This document shows positions 63,204 to 64,000 of a stretch of DNA of 64,000 nucleotides, in pieces. Numbering within the stretch: the stretch's first letter is position 1; each line of letters starts with the position of its first letter. A model generated the notes under the pieces. It ran no database searches, was not told the origin of the DNA, and was given only the letters and a program-made list of their open reading frames with translations. The DNA is taken from NCBI RefSeq assembly GCF_002001175.1, contig NZ_MUNT01000001.1:372001-436000 (forward strand), written 5' to 3'. This DNA comes from Rhodanobacter sp. C03. Lineage in GTDB: Bacteria > Pseudomonadota > Gammaproteobacteria > Xanthomonadales > Rhodanobacteraceae. Both the position numbers and the translations under genes were made by a program.

Positions 63204-64000
63204 ATGCTGACCGAACCCGCCAATGCCTATGCCCGTCGCCTGAACACCTGGGACGCCGCGATGATCGTCATCGGCGGCGTGATCGGGGCGGGCATCTTCA
63301 TCACGCCGGCCACGGTGGCGCAGAACACGTCGTCCGGCATGCAGGTGCTGATCCTGTGGGCGATCGGCGGCCTGCTGACCCTGGCCGGCGTACTGTGTTA
63401 TGCCGAACTCGGCGCACGGCGGCCGCAGGCGGGCGGCATCTATGTGTACCTGCGCGAGGCGTTCGGTCTGCTGCCGGCGTTCCTGTTCGGCTGGACCATG
63501 GCGCTGATCAACTATCCCGGCAGCGTAGCGGCGGTGGTGACCAAGTTCGCCGTCTATTTCTGCCGGGCGCTGGGCCTGGGCCGGCTCTACGAAATGCCGG
63601 TCGCGGTCGGCGCGATCGTGTTCATCGTCAGCATCAACCTGTTCGGTATCCGCGCCGGCGCATGGATGCAGAACATCTTCACCGTGCTGAAGGTGATGGC
63701 GATCGCCTTGCTGGTGGTGGCTGGCCTGGTGCTGGCGCATGGCCAGCTCGGACTGGCTCTGGAAGTGGATACCACGCGGCCGGTGTCGTCATGGGCGTTT
63801 GCCGGCGCCTTGTTGCCGGTGCTGTTCGCGTATGGCGGTTTTCATTACCTCAACGATCTGGCCGGCGAAGTGCGCAACCCGCAACGCACCCTGCCGCGCG
63901 CGCTGGGCATGGGCATGGCCGGCGTGGTGCTGTGCTACGTGCTGGTCAACTTCGCCTACCTGGCCGGGCTCGGCCATGCCGGCCTCGCGACCAGCGCGGC
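63204..64000 (+). CDS. APC-family amino-acid permease (cut by window end)
   Basis: The frame opens at ATG 63204, with AAGG nine bases upstream, and runs off the right edge after 265 complete codons. The translated start is MLTEPANAYARRLNTWDAAM, then IVIGGVIGAGIFITP, the conserved helix-1 Gly motif of the amino acid/polyamine/organocation superfamily, and YAELGARRPQAGGIYVYLREAFG. At least seven helices are present. Substrate unknown. Confidence 0.85.
   Translation, partial: MLTEPANAYARRLNTWDAAMIVIGGVIGAGIFITPATVAQNTSSGMQVLILWAIGGLLTLAGVLCYAELGARRPQAGGIYVYLREAFGLLPAFLFGWTMALINYPGSVAAVVTKFAVYFCRALGLGRLYEMPVAVGAIVFIVSINLFGIRAGAWMQNIFTVLKVMAIALLVVAGLVLAHGQLGLALEVDTTRPVSSWAFAGALLPVLFAYGGFHYLNDLAGEVRNPQRTLPRALGMGMAGVVLCYVLVNFAYLAGLGHAGLATSA

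Overview
The window reads as high-GC gammaproteobacterial chromosome, most like Xanthomonadales, family Rhodanobacteraceae (Rhodanobacter/Dyella type). The pointers are a Xanthomonas/Caulobacter-style TonB receptor next to TPR-sulfotransferases, a DUF3247-type small protein, a pyruvate dehydrogenase E3 that carries its own lipoyl domain, an ABC permease fused to an M1 peptidase, and GTAG-type extragenic palindromes. This placement is inferred from gene content, not from a search. I saw no rRNA, tRNA, CRISPR array, insertion sequence or prophage, and gene packing is dense throughout.

Layout. 1-331: end of AMP nucleosidase. 332-10378: the most distinctive block, with a long-leader TonB-dependent receptor, three TPR-sulfotransferases (one + and two coupled on -) and a TPR-aspartyl/asparaginyl hydroxylase-like protein. 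10.4-17.4 kb: housekeeping and small metabolic genes (glutaredoxin/A-type-like/rhodanese fusion, LpxH-like phosphoesterase, SGNH hydrolase, aminotransferase, RsgA, a QEGLA metallohydrolase). 17.5-22.7 kb: malic enzyme MaeB and pyruvate dehydrogenase E1 (aceE). 22.7-31 kb: two MFS transporters, an OmpA lipoprotein, a GST, an amidinotransferase-like protein and an acyltransferase. 31-41.5 kb: a LytTR regulator and many small exported or membrane proteins, including two pairs of tandem paralogues and a decayed DUF924 gene. 41.5-46 kb: ABC ATPase plus the giant ABC-2/M1-aminopeptidase fusion. 46.2-49.4 kb: aceF and lpdA, completing the pyruvate dehydrogenase complex 23 kb from aceE. 49.4-64 kb: gamma-glutamyltransferase, a divergent DapB, two ECF sigma modules, a NatAB-type exporter, DNA polymerase IV, an ATP-grasp/GGCT fusion and the start of an APC permease.

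How the genes work together. MaeB makes pyruvate, and AceE, AceF and LpdA convert it to acetyl-CoA. Ggt and the GGCT-containing fusion both point to gamma-glutamyl chemistry. The receptor/sulfotransferase/hydroxylase block looks like a surface-uptake or surface-modification system whose substrate cannot be read from sequence; it is my best candidate for an under-described system. Both + strand enzyme genes of that block begin just downstream of an intrinsic-terminator-like hairpin. A second clear structural curiosity is a REP-like hairpin at 52997-53074 whose two GTAG ends supply the TAG stop codons of both convergent neighbours. Start codons were chosen by eye from Shine-Dalgarno motifs, overlaps and family length, so they often differ from the longest possible reading frame.
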